Positions 16,113 through 24,624 of a DNA stretch of 64,000 nt are shown here, piece by piece. Numbering within the stretch: position 1 is the stretch's first letter; each line of letters begins with the position of its first letter. The stretch is from contig JAKFYK010000043.1 of the NCBI GenBank assembly GCA_021730905.1, forward strand, positions 1-64,000, given 5' to 3'. The notes under the pieces were generated by a model. It searched no databases, was not told where the DNA came from, and saw nothing but the letters and a program-made list of their open reading frames with translations. A program made the translations under genes and the position numbers. The stretch is from Betaproteobacteria bacterium (GTDB lineage Bacteria > Pseudomonadota > Gammaproteobacteria > Burkholderiales > SG8-41).

Positions 16113-18392
16113 TCAGCTCCCAGCGTCGAGCGCAGCAAGCACCTTGGGCGGCGACATCGGCAGTTCGGTCATGCGCTTACCCGTGGCACTGTGGATAGCG
16201 TTGGCGACCGCCGCCATCGGCGGTACGATGTTGGCCTCGGCCACGCCCTTCACACCGTACGGGTGGTTCGGGTTTGGCACTTCGACCAGTATGGATTCGA
16301 TCATCGGTAAATCCGAAGCAACCGGCATGCGATAGTCGAGGAAGCCAGCGTTCTCAAGCCGTCCCAACTTGTCGTAGATATATTCTTCATTCAACGCCCA
16401 GCCGATGCCCTGCACCACGCCGCCATGGATTTGACCTTCGCAATAGCTCGGATGAATGGCGCGACCTACATCCTGCGCCGCCACGAAACGCAGAATTTTG
16501 ACATAACCCGTTTCGGGATCGACCTCGACATCACAAAACTGCGCGGAGAACCCGGGCCCTTGGCCTTCGGCGTTGATTGACGCCGCTGCTACGATCGGGC
16601 CGCCGGTGGCCGTGCGTTTGGCGGCGATGGCTTTGAGCGGCATCGGCTCAAACTCGCCGGCGTGTTTGCCCGCGGGCCTGGCACTACCGTCCTCCCAGAT
16701 CACGTCTGCACGGTCTATCTTCCACAACTTCGCCACGCGCGCACACATGTCGTCGATGACTTTATTGCAGGCGTTGATTACCGTCATGCCGGTGGCGAAG
16801 GTCACGCGCGAGCCGCCGGTGGCCTGGGTGTAGCCGACCGAGTTGGTGTCAGCGATGATCGGCCGCACGCGGTCGTATTCGATGCCCAGTGTTTCTGCAG
16901 CCATTTGCGCGGTCGAGGCACGCGAGCCGCCGATGTCGGGGCTGCCGGTCGCGACGACCACCGTGCCGTCTTCATTCACATTTACAGTCGCGCTCGATTC
17001 GCCGCCGCCATTAAACCAGTAGCCTACCGCTATTCCGCGCCCCTGATTCTTGCCGAGTGGCTTGGTGTAGCCGGGATGATTCTGCAGCGCCTGCAGCGTT
17101 TCGGCAAAACCGGCGTGATTAAGCTTGGTTCCAAACACCGTCGGCGTACCCACCTTGGCGATGTTCTTCAGCCGGAATTGCAAGGGGTCCATGCCGATGC
17201 GCCGCGCAGCCAGATCCATCGTACTCTCGACGGCAAAGGCAGAGATCGGCGAACCCGGTGCGCGATAGGCTACCGTTTTCGGACGATTGCACACCACGTC
17301 GTAACCTACCGTTTGCACATTCGCGATATCGTACGGCGCGAAGCCGCACATGCAGCCGTTCATCACCGGCGAGCCGGGGAAGGCGCCAGCCTGATATTTG
17401 AACAAACCATGCGCCGCGACTATCTTGCCGTCGCGCATCACGCCAATTTTGATCGTCATAGAAGCGCCGGACGTCGGCCCGGTAGCCTTGAACACATCCT
17501 CGCGGCTCATCATGATCTTCACCGGATGACCCGTCTTGCGCGACAGCGCTACCGCGATCGGTTCTACGTAGACCACCGTCTTGCCACCGAATGCGCCGCC
17601 GATTTCGGCGGGATGCACTCTGAGATCACCGGTTTTCATACCCAGCAGCCGCACCGTGAACGTGCGCACAACAAAGTGGCCCTGGCTGGCCGACCACAAT
17701 TCGGCCTGCCCGTCCGCGTCCGCGCGTGCCAGACACGATTGCGGCTCGATATAACCTTGGTGCACCGGCGCGGTTTTGAAACTCGCCTCGATCACTTCAT
17801 CGGCCGTCGCAAACGCCGCATCCGGATCGCCGATCTTGAACCCCAGCTTTTTGGAGATATTCGAAGGCTTTGCCGGCGGCGGTTCGATGCCGCGCGTAAT
17901 CATGTCTTCAAACAGCAGCGGCGCATCGGGTTTCATCGCCTCGTCCACATCGATCACATGCGGCAGCACTTCGTAATCGACTTCAATCAGCTTCAGCGCC
18001 TCGGCTGCGATGGCCGGCGTCGTGGCGGCCACGGCAGCCAGCGGATGCCCTTCGAACAGTACCTTCTCGCGCGCCATGATGTTGCGCGTCATGTGCCAGA
18101 AATTGACTGCCACCCGTTCGGGGCCTATGTATTCAAATTTCTGATCGGGAATGTCAGCCGCGGTGATCACGGTCTTGACGCCGGGCAGCGCCAGCGCTTT
18201 CGTCGCGTCGATCTTGCGGATGCGCGCATGCGCATGCGGCGAGCGCAGGATTTTGCCCCACAGCATGCCGGGCAACGTGAAGTCTGCGCCGTATTGCGCG
18301 GTGCCCGTGACCTTGGGCACGCCGTCGGGACGATCCGGGCGGGTGCCGACAACTTTGAGTTTCTTTTCCGTAACGACTGCGCTCATGATCAA
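16113..18392 (-). CDS. Xanthine dehydrogenase-family molybdopterin-binding (large) subunit
   Basis: A 759-residue catalytic subunit that binds the molybdenum cytosine dinucleotide cofactor and hydroxylates the substrate. The N-terminal hammerhead domain has DGVPKVTGTAQYGADF and RSPHAHARIRKID. Cofactor motifs are GGAFGGKTVVYVEPIA, AYRAPGSPISAFAVES and GGSRVTFATGMTVINA, and the late KGVAEANIVPP places the conserved active-site glutamate. The ATG overlaps the FeS-subunit stop as ATGA. The order FAD, FeS, Mo is that of coxMSL operons, but the CoxL active-site cysteine motif is replaced by AYRAPG, so this is not a carbon monoxide dehydrogenase. The substrate is probably an N-heterocycle, aldehyde or aromatic compound. 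Confidence 0.93.
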   Translation of the reverse strand: MIMSAVVTEKKLKVVGTRPDRPDGVPKVTGTAQYGADFTLPGMLWGKILRSPHAHARIRKIDATKALALPGVKTVITAADIPDQKFEYIGPERVAVNFWHMTRNIMAREKVLFEGHPLAAVAATTPAIAAEALKLIEVDYEVLPHVIDVDEAMKPDAPLLFEDMITRGIEPPPAKPSNISKKLGFKIGDPDAAFATADEVIEASFKTAPVHQGYIEPQSCLARADADGQAELWSASQGHFVVRTFTVRLLGMKTGDLRVHPAEIGGAFGGKTVVYVEPIAVALSRKTGHPVKIMMSREDVFKATGPTSGASMTIKIGVMRDGKIVAAHGLFKYQAGAFPGSPVMNGCMCGFAPYDIANVQTVGYDVVCNRPKTVAYRAPGSPISAFAVESTMDLAARRIGMDPLQFRLKNIAKVGTPTVFGTKLNHAGFAETLQALQNHPGYTKPLGKNQGRGIAVGYWFNGGGESSATVNVNEDGTVVVATGSPDIGGSRASTAQMAAETLGIEYDRVRPIIADTNSVGYTQATGGSRVTFATGMTVINACNKVIDDMCARVAKLWKIDRADVIWEDGSARPAGKHAGEFEPMPLKAIAAKRTATGGPIVAAASINAEGQGPGFSAQFCDVEVDPETGYVKILRFVAAQDVGRAIHPSYCEGQIHGGVVQGIGWALNEEYIYDKLGRLENAGFLDYRMPVASDLPMIESILVEVPNPNHPYGVKGVAEANIVPPMAAVANAIHSATGKRMTELPMSPPKVLAALDAGS

Positions 18393-18865
18393 GCCCTCCG
18401 CAATTCACTGGCGGCATCGAGCACCGCCTCAATGATCTGGTTATACCCCGTGCAACGGCACAAATTGCCCGCCAGCCAATAGCGCGTTTCTTCTTCGGTC
18501 GGGTTCGGTTTGTGGTCAAGCAATGTCTTCGCCGCCACCAGCATGCCCGGCGTGCAGATGCCGCATTGCAGCGCCGCGTGCTCAATGAATTTGCGCTGCA
18601 ACACATGCAACTTCTCGCCGTTGGCGATGCCCTCGACGGTTGTGATCGACTTGCCCTGCGCCTCGACGCCGAGAAACAGGCACGAGCACATCATGCGCCC
18701 ATCGACATTGACCGTGCACGCGCCGCAGTCGCCGGTGCCGCACCCTTCCTTGGTGCCGGTGAGATGCAGTTCATCGCGCAGCACTTCCAGCAGCGTCTGG
18801 CGCGATTCGCACAAAAACTCAACCGCATTGCCGTTGAGCGTGGTGACTACATGTTGCCTGGCCAT
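18389..18865 (-). CDS. [2Fe-2S]-binding small subunit of the molybdenum hydroxylase
   Basis: A 158-residue electron-transfer subunit with two iron-sulfur clusters. The plant-ferredoxin-type site uses C42, C47, C50 and C62 (EGCGTGDCGACTV). The alpha-helical site uses C101, C104, C136 and C138 (QCGICTPGM and NLCRCTGY). All eight ligands are present and the length is normal for the family. It overlaps the FAD subunit stop by one base (TGATG) and the large subunit by four bases, indicating coupled translation and equal stoichiometry. Confidence 0.95.
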   Translation of the reverse strand: MARQHVVTTLNGNAVEFLCESRQTLLEVLRDELHLTGTKEGCGTGDCGACTVNVDGRMMCSCLFLGVEAQGKSITTVEGIANGEKLHVLQRKFIEHAALQCGICTPGMLVAAKTLLDHKPNPTEEETRYWLAGNLCRCTGYNQIIEAVLDAASELRRA

Positions 18866-19737
18866 CAGTTTGTCCTCCGTGCTCTGTCGAGCGCAATGGC
18901 AGCAGCGCGTTTTGCCATCACGCCGCTCACCTTGATTCGATATGCCTTGGTGCCGCGCTTGTCGTCGATGGGGCGGCAGGCTGCGCTCACCGCAGCACCC
19001 ATGCGTTCGAGCGCGGCAGCGTCAACCGTGGTGCCGATCAGCGCGGCGGCTGCCTCCGACACCAGCAAGGCGCGCTCGGCCACTGCGCCGACGCAAACCC
19101 GCGCCTGGCTGCACACACCTTTTGCATCCAGCACGAGATTGATCCCGGCGCCGACGACCGCGATATCCATCTCGGTGCGTGGAATAAAACGAAGATAGGC
19201 ATCGCCCGCGCGCGCGGGGCGCGGCGGCAACAGGAACGAGGCGACAATTTCGCCTTTGGTCAGCGAGGTCTTGCCTGGCCCCGTGGCGATATCTTCGACT
19301 TTGGCCTCGCGCCTGCCGCCGGGTCCGACAATGCTCGCGGTCGCACCCGCGGCGATCAGGGCGGGAACGCTGTCTGCCGCCGGTGAAGCATTGCACAGAT
19401 TACCGCCCACGCTGGCACGCCCTTTGATCTGATACGAGCCGATGAGCATGGCCGCTTCAGTCAGGCCCGGCCACGCCTGCGAGAAGGCCTTATGCTCATG
19501 CAGTTCCATGCAGGTAACGGCCGCGCCGAAACGAAAGCCGCCGCTTTCGGCGACAATCGACGTCATCTCGGGGATGCCTTTGATATCGACCAGCAGTTCA
19601 GGCTCAACACGGCCGGTACGCATCTGGATCAGCAGGTCAGTGCCGCCGGCCAGCAATCTGGCCACTCCTTTCGCGCCCGAGAGCAGCGCAACCGCCGCGT
19701 CCAGTGTCTTCGGCGCCTCAAACCGCATTTCGCTCAT
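18865..19737 (-). CDS. FAD-binding medium subunit of the molybdenum hydroxylase
   Basis: A 290-residue flavoprotein that passes electrons from the iron-sulfur subunit to the terminal acceptor. The ATG at 19737 follows GAGGAAG; the extra upstream frame is unsupported. FAD motifs are RLLAGGTDLLIQMRTG (pyrophosphate loop), IGSYQIKGRASVGGNLCNAS and AAPADS-like ASPAADSVPAL, with the C-terminal CO-dehydrogenase flavoprotein domain from about residue 170 (YLRFIPRTEMDIAVVGAGIN). It is the first gene of the three-gene operon. No MoCo sulfurase, CoxD/F-type maturation gene or regulator lies beside it. Confidence 0.93.
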   Translation of the reverse strand: MSEMRFEAPKTLDAAVALLSGAKGVARLLAGGTDLLIQMRTGRVEPELLVDIKGIPEMTSIVAESGGFRFGAAVTCMELHEHKAFSQAWPGLTEAAMLIGSYQIKGRASVGGNLCNASPAADSVPALIAAGATASIVGPGGRREAKVEDIATGPGKTSLTKGEIVASFLLPPRPARAGDAYLRFIPRTEMDIAVVGAGINLVLDAKGVCSQARVCVGAVAERALLVSEAAAALIGTTVDAAALERMGAAVSAACRPIDDKRGTKAYRIKVSGVMAKRAAAIALDRARRTN

Positions 19738-20051
19738 TTTGCTTCCTCGACAATTGTGAAATTCCTGAATGGTGCAGGACTCGGATGGCACTACCACTGT
19801 CCATTGTAGCAACGATCACGGAATCTGTTTGCTTGAACGTAACAAATCGTGAGAACCCGATGACAGGTAGTACCGGACAATAACTACGTCGTAAAAATCA
19901 AAACTCTCCCCACCCCCACCCTAACCCTCCCCCTGAAGGGGGGAATAGCGTTCCTCCCTTTCAAGGGGGAGGCTAGGAGGGGGATGGAATAACTATCGGA
20001 GACTACTGAATGCATTGTAAGAATTCCGCACTTCCTTACCCATGAGCGTAG
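19738..20051. other. Intergenic spacer between two minus-strand genes
   Basis: A gap of 314 bases between the end of the SDR gene and the FAD-subunit start. Apart from the G/C-rich palindrome pair at 19905-19983 it shows no open frame with coding character. The part near 19738-19850 may hold the operon promoter, but no convincing -35/-10 pair was identified. Confidence 0.5.
19905..19983. repeat. Inverted pair of CCCTAACCCTCCCCC-type palindromic repeats
   Basis: The left unit has CACCCTAACCCTCCCCCTGA followed by AGGGGGG. The right unit is its inverted relative, with TCAAGGGGGAGGCTAGGAGG. Each unit folds through CCCCC...GGGGG arms and the two can pair with each other. This is a widespread intergenic repeat type in proteobacteria; a related unit occurs at 63272-63312. 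Confidence 0.75.
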
Positions 20052-20795
20052 CTAAACGCGCCCGCTATCCATCAAAATCGTTTGACCGGTAACACTATCG
20101 CTGCGGCAGAACGTCAGCAATTGCTCAGCCACATCGTCCTTGTCCACAGTACGGCGCAGCAGCGTCCTGTCGGCAGCCCCGGCCGCATAAGCAGGCGACC
20201 AATTGGCGCTCATGCGCGTACCCTCCATAAAGCCCGGCGCGATGGCATTCACCGTCACCGCCGGCGCGAGCGCTACCGCCATGCACTTGGTGAGGTGAAT
20301 CATGCCCGCCTTGGAAACAGCATAGGCGATGCTGCTGCCGCGCGGGACGATGCCCGCCCCGGAGGAAATATTGACAATCCGACCCTGGCCTTGCGCTTTC
20401 ATCAACGGCGCGACGGCCTTGATACAGTTGAAGGTGCCTGTCAGATTGGTCGCCATGATGTGATTCCAAAGCTCGAGCGTGAGGCTGTCCAGATCGGCAA
20501 ATGCAACTTCCTTGTTGAAAGCAGCATCGTTCACCAATATGTCAACGCGCCCAAACTCCTCCCTGGCATGTTCGACCATGCGCGTCACCGCCGCCGGGTC
20601 GGTCACATCGGCGCGCACTGCAATCGCACGCACACCCAGCTTCAGCAGGTCCTCGACTACGCCCCTCGCCTTGGCTTCCGATTCGGCGTAGTTCACCACC
20701 ACGTTGACACCGTTCAGCGCCAGCGCGCGACAGATGCGCTGTCCCAATCCGCCGCTGCCGCCGGTAACGATAGCTGCACAACCTTTGAGTTCCAT
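20052..20795 (-). CDS. Short-chain dehydrogenase/reductase (classical SDR)
   Basis: A 247-residue NAD(P)-dependent oxidoreductase with AAGGAATTG before the ATG. It has the nucleotide-binding TGGSGGLGQRI near residues 11-21, the DVTDP acidic loop, the NDAAFNKE stretch at the NAG position, the catalytic serine region NISSGAG and the catalytic YAVSKAG (Tyr-x3-Lys). All tetrad positions except the variant NDAA are present. The closing segment FCRSDSVTGQTILMDSG is typical of FabG-like enzymes. It lies between the molybdenum hydroxylase and Bug-9, both transcribed in the same direction. The substrate is unknown. Confidence 0.92.
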   Translation of the reverse strand: MELKGCAAIVTGGSGGLGQRICRALALNGVNVVVNYAESEAKARGVVEDLLKLGVRAIAVRADVTDPAAVTRMVEHAREEFGRVDILVNDAAFNKEVAFADLDSLTLELWNHIMATNLTGTFNCIKAVAPLMKAQGQGRIVNISSGAGIVPRGSSIAYAVSKAGMIHLTKCMAVALAPAVTVNAIAPGFMEGTRMSANWSPAYAAGAADRTLLRRTVDKDDVAEQLLTFCRSDSVTGQTILMDSGRV

Positions 20796-20890
20796 CGGGC
20801 AATTCCTTGGGAGAAGCGGGTTTCGAAATAAAGTCGATGCACGAAAAGTGCCTTATTGCGGATGTTCGGGTGCCGGAAACTGCGTCCGGC

Positions 20891-20912
20891 CGATTTATGA
20901 AATGAGTTCTAG
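20891..20912. repeat. Probable IS terminus remnant, copy 2
   Basis: The stretch ATTTATGAAATGAGTTCTAG repeats the sequence that follows the transposase fragment at the left edge (109-130). Here no transposase is present. The final CTAG contains the Bug-9 stop codon (TAG read on the minus strand), so an element end appears to have been left beside or in the end of the gene. Confidence 0.5.
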
Positions 20913-21883
20913 TCGATCCGCAAATTGGCCTGCTTGATCACCTTCGCCCATTTGTCGACTTCCGCGCGCACGAACACCAGAAACTCGGCCGGCGGCGTAC
21001 CCACCGGTTCGTTGCCCGCCTTGACCAGTTTTTCCTTGATGTCGGGACTGTGTAATGCGCGCCGCGATTCCTCGTGCAGCCGGCGCACGATGTCCTGCGG
21101 CGTGTTCGCCGGCGCATAAAAGCCGTACCAGCCCGTCACGCTGTAGCCGGGTATGCCTGCTTCGGCGACCGTCATCACGCTCGGCAACTCTGCAAACCGG
21201 TGGTTCCCGGTAACCGCAACGGCGCGCAGCTTGCCCGCCTTGACCGGGCCCACCAGTCCGATGGTGCTGGCGAACACGAACTCCACTTCGCCGCCCATCA
21301 CCGCGATCATCGCAGGGCTGGCGCCCTTGAACGGAATATGCAGCCAGCGTATGCCCGACATCGATTGCAGCAGCTCGCCTGCAAGATGATTGATGCCGCC
21401 CGCGCCGGAGGTGCCGTAGGTCAACTGGCCGGGACGCGCTTTTGCCAGTGCGATCAGTTCCTTCGCCGACCGCACCGGCACCGAAGGATGACTCGCCAGC
21501 ATGAACTGCCCGCTCGCCAGTTGCGTGATAAAGGCGAAATCCTTGAAGGTGTCGTACGGCATCTTCGAGCGCATGCTCGGATTGATGGAGAATTCGGGCG
21601 ACGTGATAAGCAGCGTGTGCCCGTCAGGCGCCGCTTTCGCCACCAGGTCGGCGCCGATCAGGCCGCCGCTGCCCGCGCGGTTTTCGACCACATAAGTGCC
21701 GCCGATTTGTTCCGGAAATTTTGCCGCAAGAAAACGCGCCACGGTGTCGTTGCCGCCGCCGGGCGCGAACGGCGAGATGATGCGCACCGTGCGCGAAGGC
21801 CAGTTTTGCGCGGCAACGGGCGCCGCGGCCGTGATTGCAAACAGCGCGACAACGATAGGCGGCACGATCAAGATGTTTGTCAT
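20909..21883 (-). CDS. Bug-9: TctC/Bug-family solute receptor
   Basis: A 324-residue receptor with AGGACTGCCT before the ATG and a signal peptide ending APVAA-Q near residue 26. First loop is ISPFAPGGGND, VENRAGSGG, APDGHTLL. The second-lobe motif is HIPFKGASPAMIAVMGGEVE, with Phe in place of Tyr. The C-terminal AGNEPVGTPPAEFLVFVRAE resembles the surviving tail of the deleted Bug pseudogene at 23147. Its TAG stop falls in the CTAG of an IS-end repeat. It lies 30 bases behind Bug-10, forming a two-receptor unit. Confidence 0.92.
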   Translation of the reverse strand: MTNILIVPPIVVALFAITAAAPVAAQNWPSRTVRIISPFAPGGGNDTVARFLAAKFPEQIGGTYVVENRAGSGGLIGADLVAKAAPDGHTLLITSPEFSINPSMRSKMPYDTFKDFAFITQLASGQFMLASHPSVPVRSAKELIALAKARPGQLTYGTSGAGGINHLAGELLQSMSGIRWLHIPFKGASPAMIAVMGGEVEFVFASTIGLVGPVKAGKLRAVAVTGNHRFAELPSVMTVAEAGIPGYSVTGWYGFYAPANTPQDIVRRLHEESRRALHSPDIKEKLVKAGNEPVGTPPAEFLVFVRAEVDKWAKVIKQANLRID

Positions 21884-21913
21884 AGGCAGTCCTGATTATC
21901 ACTACAAAAAATA

Positions 21914-22924
21914 TTATTCTACTTTCGCGCCGGAAATTTTCACGACCTTGGCCCATTTGTCGCGTTCGTTGCGCAGTAGCGCATCGAAATCGCTCGCGGA
22001 GCCGCCTGCGAGATCCATGCCGAGCGCGGCGTAGCGCTCGCGCAGATCGGGCAGCACGCGGTTCATCGTACTGTTCAGGCGTTCGATAACAGCTCTGGGT
22101 GTTTTCGCGGGGGCAGCCATGCCGTACCAGCCCACGACTTCGTAGCCCGGCACACCCGCCTCGCCGATGGTGGGGATGTCCGGCGCCAGCGGCGTGCGCT
22201 TCGCGCCCGTCACGGCGATGGTCTTCAGCCGCCCAGCTTTCGCGTGAGGAATGATCACGCCGCTGGTGAACGACACTTGCACTTCGCCGGCGATCAGCGC
22301 GCTCAGTGAAGGCGCGCCGCCTTTGTACGGGATGTGCGTCATCTCGATGCCGGCCATGGTTTTGAACAACTCCCCCGACAGATGATTGGCGCTGCCGATG
22401 CCGGACGATGCATACGACAAACGCGGATTGCGCGCCTTCGCGACGGCAATCAGCTCTTTTACCGAAGCGGCCGGCACGGCGTTGCTGACGGACAGATAGT
22501 ATTGCGCATGCACGATTTGTCCGACGCCGGCGAAGTCGCGGATCGCGTCGTACAGCACGTTGCGATACAGGCTGGGATTGATGACGTGCGTCGGCGTCAC
22601 AGTGATCAGCGTGTAGCCATCCGGCGCGGCACGCGCCGTCATTTCACCCGCGACACTGCCGCCGGCGCTGGGCCGGTTATCGACCACGAACGATTGTCCC
22701 AGCGTGTCGGCGAGTTTCTGCGTCATGAGGCGCGCCACGGAGTCGGTGCCACCGCCGGGCGCGAGGCCAACCAGCACGCGCACCGGGCGTTCCGGATAAG
22801 CTTGTCCTGAGCTTGTCGAAGCGGCCTGTCCTGAGCCCGCCGCAACAGTTTGCGCCATCGCATCTGAGGTGATCGCTGTGCAACCCCATACGACGGCCAC
22901 TGCAAAACTAAAACCCGATTTCAT
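21914..22924 (-). CDS. Bug-10: TctC/Bug-family solute receptor with repeat-encoded linker
   Basis: A 336-residue receptor. The ATG at 22924 (MKSGFSFAVAVVWG) follows GGAGGAGTG. After the signal peptide (DAMA-Q) there is a linker, TVAAGSGQAASTSSGQ, before the mature start AYPERPVRVLVGLAPGGGTD. The linker is encoded by one and a half copies of the GCTTCGACAAGCTCAGGACA repeat, at 22800-22838. VDNRPSAGG, APDGYTL and HIPYKGGAPSLSALIAGEVQ are normal. It ends WAKVVKISGAKVE. Upstream gene of the Bug-10, Bug-9 pair. Confidence 0.92.
   Translation of the reverse strand: MKSGFSFAVAVVWGCTAITSDAMAQTVAAGSGQAASTSSGQAYPERPVRVLVGLAPGGGTDSVARLMTQKLADTLGQSFVVDNRPSAGGSVAGEMTARAAPDGYTLITVTPTHVINPSLYRNVLYDAIRDFAGVGQIVHAQYYLSVSNAVPAASVKELIAVAKARNPRLSYASSGIGSANHLSGELFKTMAGIEMTHIPYKGGAPSLSALIAGEVQVSFTSGVIIPHAKAGRLKTIAVTGAKRTPLAPDIPTIGEAGVPGYEVVGWYGMAAPAKTPRAVIERLNSTMNRVLPDLRERYAALGMDLAGGSASDFDALLRNERDKWAKVVKISGAKVE
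22800..22838 (-). repeat. TTCGACAGGCTCAGGAC-type repeat, tandem copy in Bug-10
   Basis: On the coding strand one partial and one full unit follow each other: GGCTCAGGACAGGCC, then GCTTCGACAAGCTCAGGACA. The reading frame is kept, adding Ser/Thr/Gly/Gln-rich residues just behind the signal peptide. Confidence 0.8.
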
Positions 22925-23034
22925 CACTCCTCCCGGTTGACGCTTATGACCATCAACAGCGCGACATTTCTGTTCCGCCAAGAACGCATGCTACACCCGC
23001 GATGCCATGCTATTTCCCCATCATCACACATAAC

Positions 23035-23067
23035 ATAAGTATTTGTTTTTAAACGTTTTTATAATTC
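23035..23067 (+). repeat. AT-rich dispersed repeat, copy 5
   Basis: Reads ATAAGTATTTGTTTTTAAAC and then GTTTTTATAATT. It lies between the divergent Bug-10 and the Bug pseudogene, about 80 bases before the latter's start. Confidence 0.7.
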
Positions 23068-23146
23068 GCGCTTTAGCAGGCCCTGTAACGATCCAAAGCA
23101 AGGAAAATAATGCCTGCCGATGCGGACTATCACACAAGGAGCGTAG

Positions 23147-23514
23147 ATGAAAAACCTCATTGCGGTTGCCGTGATAGCTGCCCCTGGTATCACGACAACA
23201 CTATACGCGCAGCCCGGCTCAGGACAGGCGTGGCCAGCGCGGCCCGTGCGCCTGCTGCTGCCTTATGCACCGGGCGGCGGCGTCGATATCGTCGCGCGCA
23301 CGCTCGCGCAAAAACGCTCTGAACAATTGGGTTCATCGTTTGTGGTTGAGAATCGGCCCGGCGGCACCGGCATCGTCGCCACCGAGTTGGTAGCGCGCAG
23401 CGCGCCGGCAACGAACTGGTGATGAGTTCGCCGGAAGACTTTGCCATCTTCATGCGCGCCGAAATCGCGAAATGGACAAAGGTGGTTAAAGCGTCGAATA
23501 TGCGGTTTGAATGA
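23147..23514 (+). pseudogene. Bug pseudogene with a large internal deletion
   Basis: The first 88 or so codons encode a normal Bug N-terminus: signal peptide MKNLIAVAVIAAPGITTTLY, then WPARPVRLLLPYAPGGGVD, VENRPGGTG and ATELVARSAP. The frame then stops at 23420. In another frame the sequence from about 23407 encodes AGNELVMSSPEDFAIFMRAE and IAKWTKVVKASNMRFE, a typical Bug C-terminus, stopping at 23512-23514. About 200 middle codons are therefore missing and the halves are out of frame. The junction contains GCCGGCAACG, compatible with a short-homology deletion. The repeat GGCTCAGGACAGGCG at 23216-23230 lies behind the signal peptide. Confidence 0.9.
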
Positions 23515-23550
23515 TGGGTAGATTACCGAAGGTATTGAGAGGATATTGAA

Positions 23551-24624
23551 ATGCGCATGCGCAATTGGTTGGTGACGGGATCGGTGATTGCGATACTTGG
23601 CTGCGGCGTGGCGGTAACGCGCCCGCTGCCCGACCCGCGCCTGGATCGCTGGGGCGTGAAAGACATGGATCCCGTCATTGCAATGCAGACCACCGATGCG
23701 GCGTGCGAAAGTACCACGCTGGTTTCGACCGGCGGCGCATTCCCCAAAAATCCGCAAACGCTGGCGATACGCTGGACGGGCTTTGCCAATTTCGAACTGG
23801 TGTACAACGGCCAGATTATTTTGCTCGACGCTTATTTCGATCGCGGCAGCGTGTTTCCGCCGCTGGGCTTCACGGCGGCAGATGTGAAGAAGGCCGACGT
23901 GATGCTGATCGGGCACGGCCATGTCGATCACATGTCCGATGCGGCGTCGGTGGGAACCCGCACCGGCGCGGTGATCGTCGGCGCGCCGGTGACCACGGAA
24001 AAACTGCTCACGCAGGGTGTCGATCCCAATAAGGTGCGCACGGTCAACGGGCGCGGCGGCGAAGTGCTTAAGTTCAATGGCTTCACGGTGGAGCCGATAC
24101 TCGGCCGTCACGGCGAGCCGCCGCCGAAAGTAGTTGCCGCGTTTCGGCAGGCGCTCGGCGAAACCACCACGCCGCCCACCAAAGACCAGCTTGCCGAGTT
24201 GATGGCGATACGCGCGCGAGGAACGTCCGACAAACGCGTTATCACCGAAGGAACCATCGCGTATTTGATCACGCTGGATAATGGTTTTCGCATCATGTAC
24301 CGCGATAGCGGTGGCGTGGTGACCGAGTATGAACAGGCCGCGATGGACAGGGTCGGCGGCGTGGATGTGGCGCTGGTGGCGGTGTCGGCCGCGGTGATAA
24401 ACACGCTCACGGTGCAGCGCGCGCTCGAACACATGCGCGCGTACCGGCCGGATGTGTATATCCCCAATCATCACGACGCATCTTTCAACACGCTGTGGCG
24501 CGCCACCGAGCCGTTGTTTCAGGCAATGAAAGACGAAAACCCGAAACTCATCACGGTGTCGAAAGGCTATCGCGAGCCGGTGTGTTTCAATACCGAGTAC
24601 AACCTGCAGCGGCGGCGAAAATAA
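23551..24624 (+). CDS. Metallo-beta-lactamase-fold hydrolase, membrane-associated
   Basis: A 357-residue protein with GAGAGGA before its ATG. Residues 5-22 are hydrophobic and end ILGCG, so it may be a lipoprotein (weak lipobox) or have an uncleaved anchor. The hydrolase domain carries the HGHVDH metal motif (H-x-H-x-D-H) near residue 121, a later GRHGEPP histidine and a closing NHHDA motif in VYIPNHHDASFN. The arrangement resembles the UlaG/lactonase-like branch rather than true beta-lactamases. It starts 37 bases after the Bug pseudogene. The substrate is unknown. Confidence 0.85.
   Translation: MRMRNWLVTGSVIAILGCGVAVTRPLPDPRLDRWGVKDMDPVIAMQTTDAACESTTLVSTGGAFPKNPQTLAIRWTGFANFELVYNGQIILLDAYFDRGSVFPPLGFTAADVKKADVMLIGHGHVDHMSDAASVGTRTGAVIVGAPVTTEKLLTQGVDPNKVRTVNGRGGEVLKFNGFTVEPILGRHGEPPPKVVAAFRQALGETTTPPTKDQLAELMAIRARGTSDKRVITEGTIAYLITLDNGFRIMYRDSGGVVTEYEQAAMDRVGGVDVALVAVSAAVINTLTVQRALEHMRAYRPDVYIPNHHDASFNTLWRATEPLFQAMKDENPKLITVSKGYREPVCFNTEYNLQRRRK

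Noticed and set aside
16662-18482. Long open frame of 606 codons on the plus strand opposite the molybdenum hydroxylase large subunit
   Set aside because: It is a shadow caused by high GC at third codon positions. The protein is rich in Arg and His, has no recognisable domain and no ribosome site, and the minus-strand gene carries all the family motifs.
18389-19737. Assignment of the three-subunit enzyme as aerobic CO dehydrogenase (coxMSL)
   Set aside because: Subunit order agrees, but the large subunit has AYRAPGSP where CoxL has the AYRCSFR active-site loop.
23035-23067. Reading the AT-rich element as an ordinary -35/-10 promoter
   Set aside because: TTGTTT and TATAAT are only 11 bases apart in the best copy, and several copies lie inside coding sequence, so a simple promoter does not explain the family.
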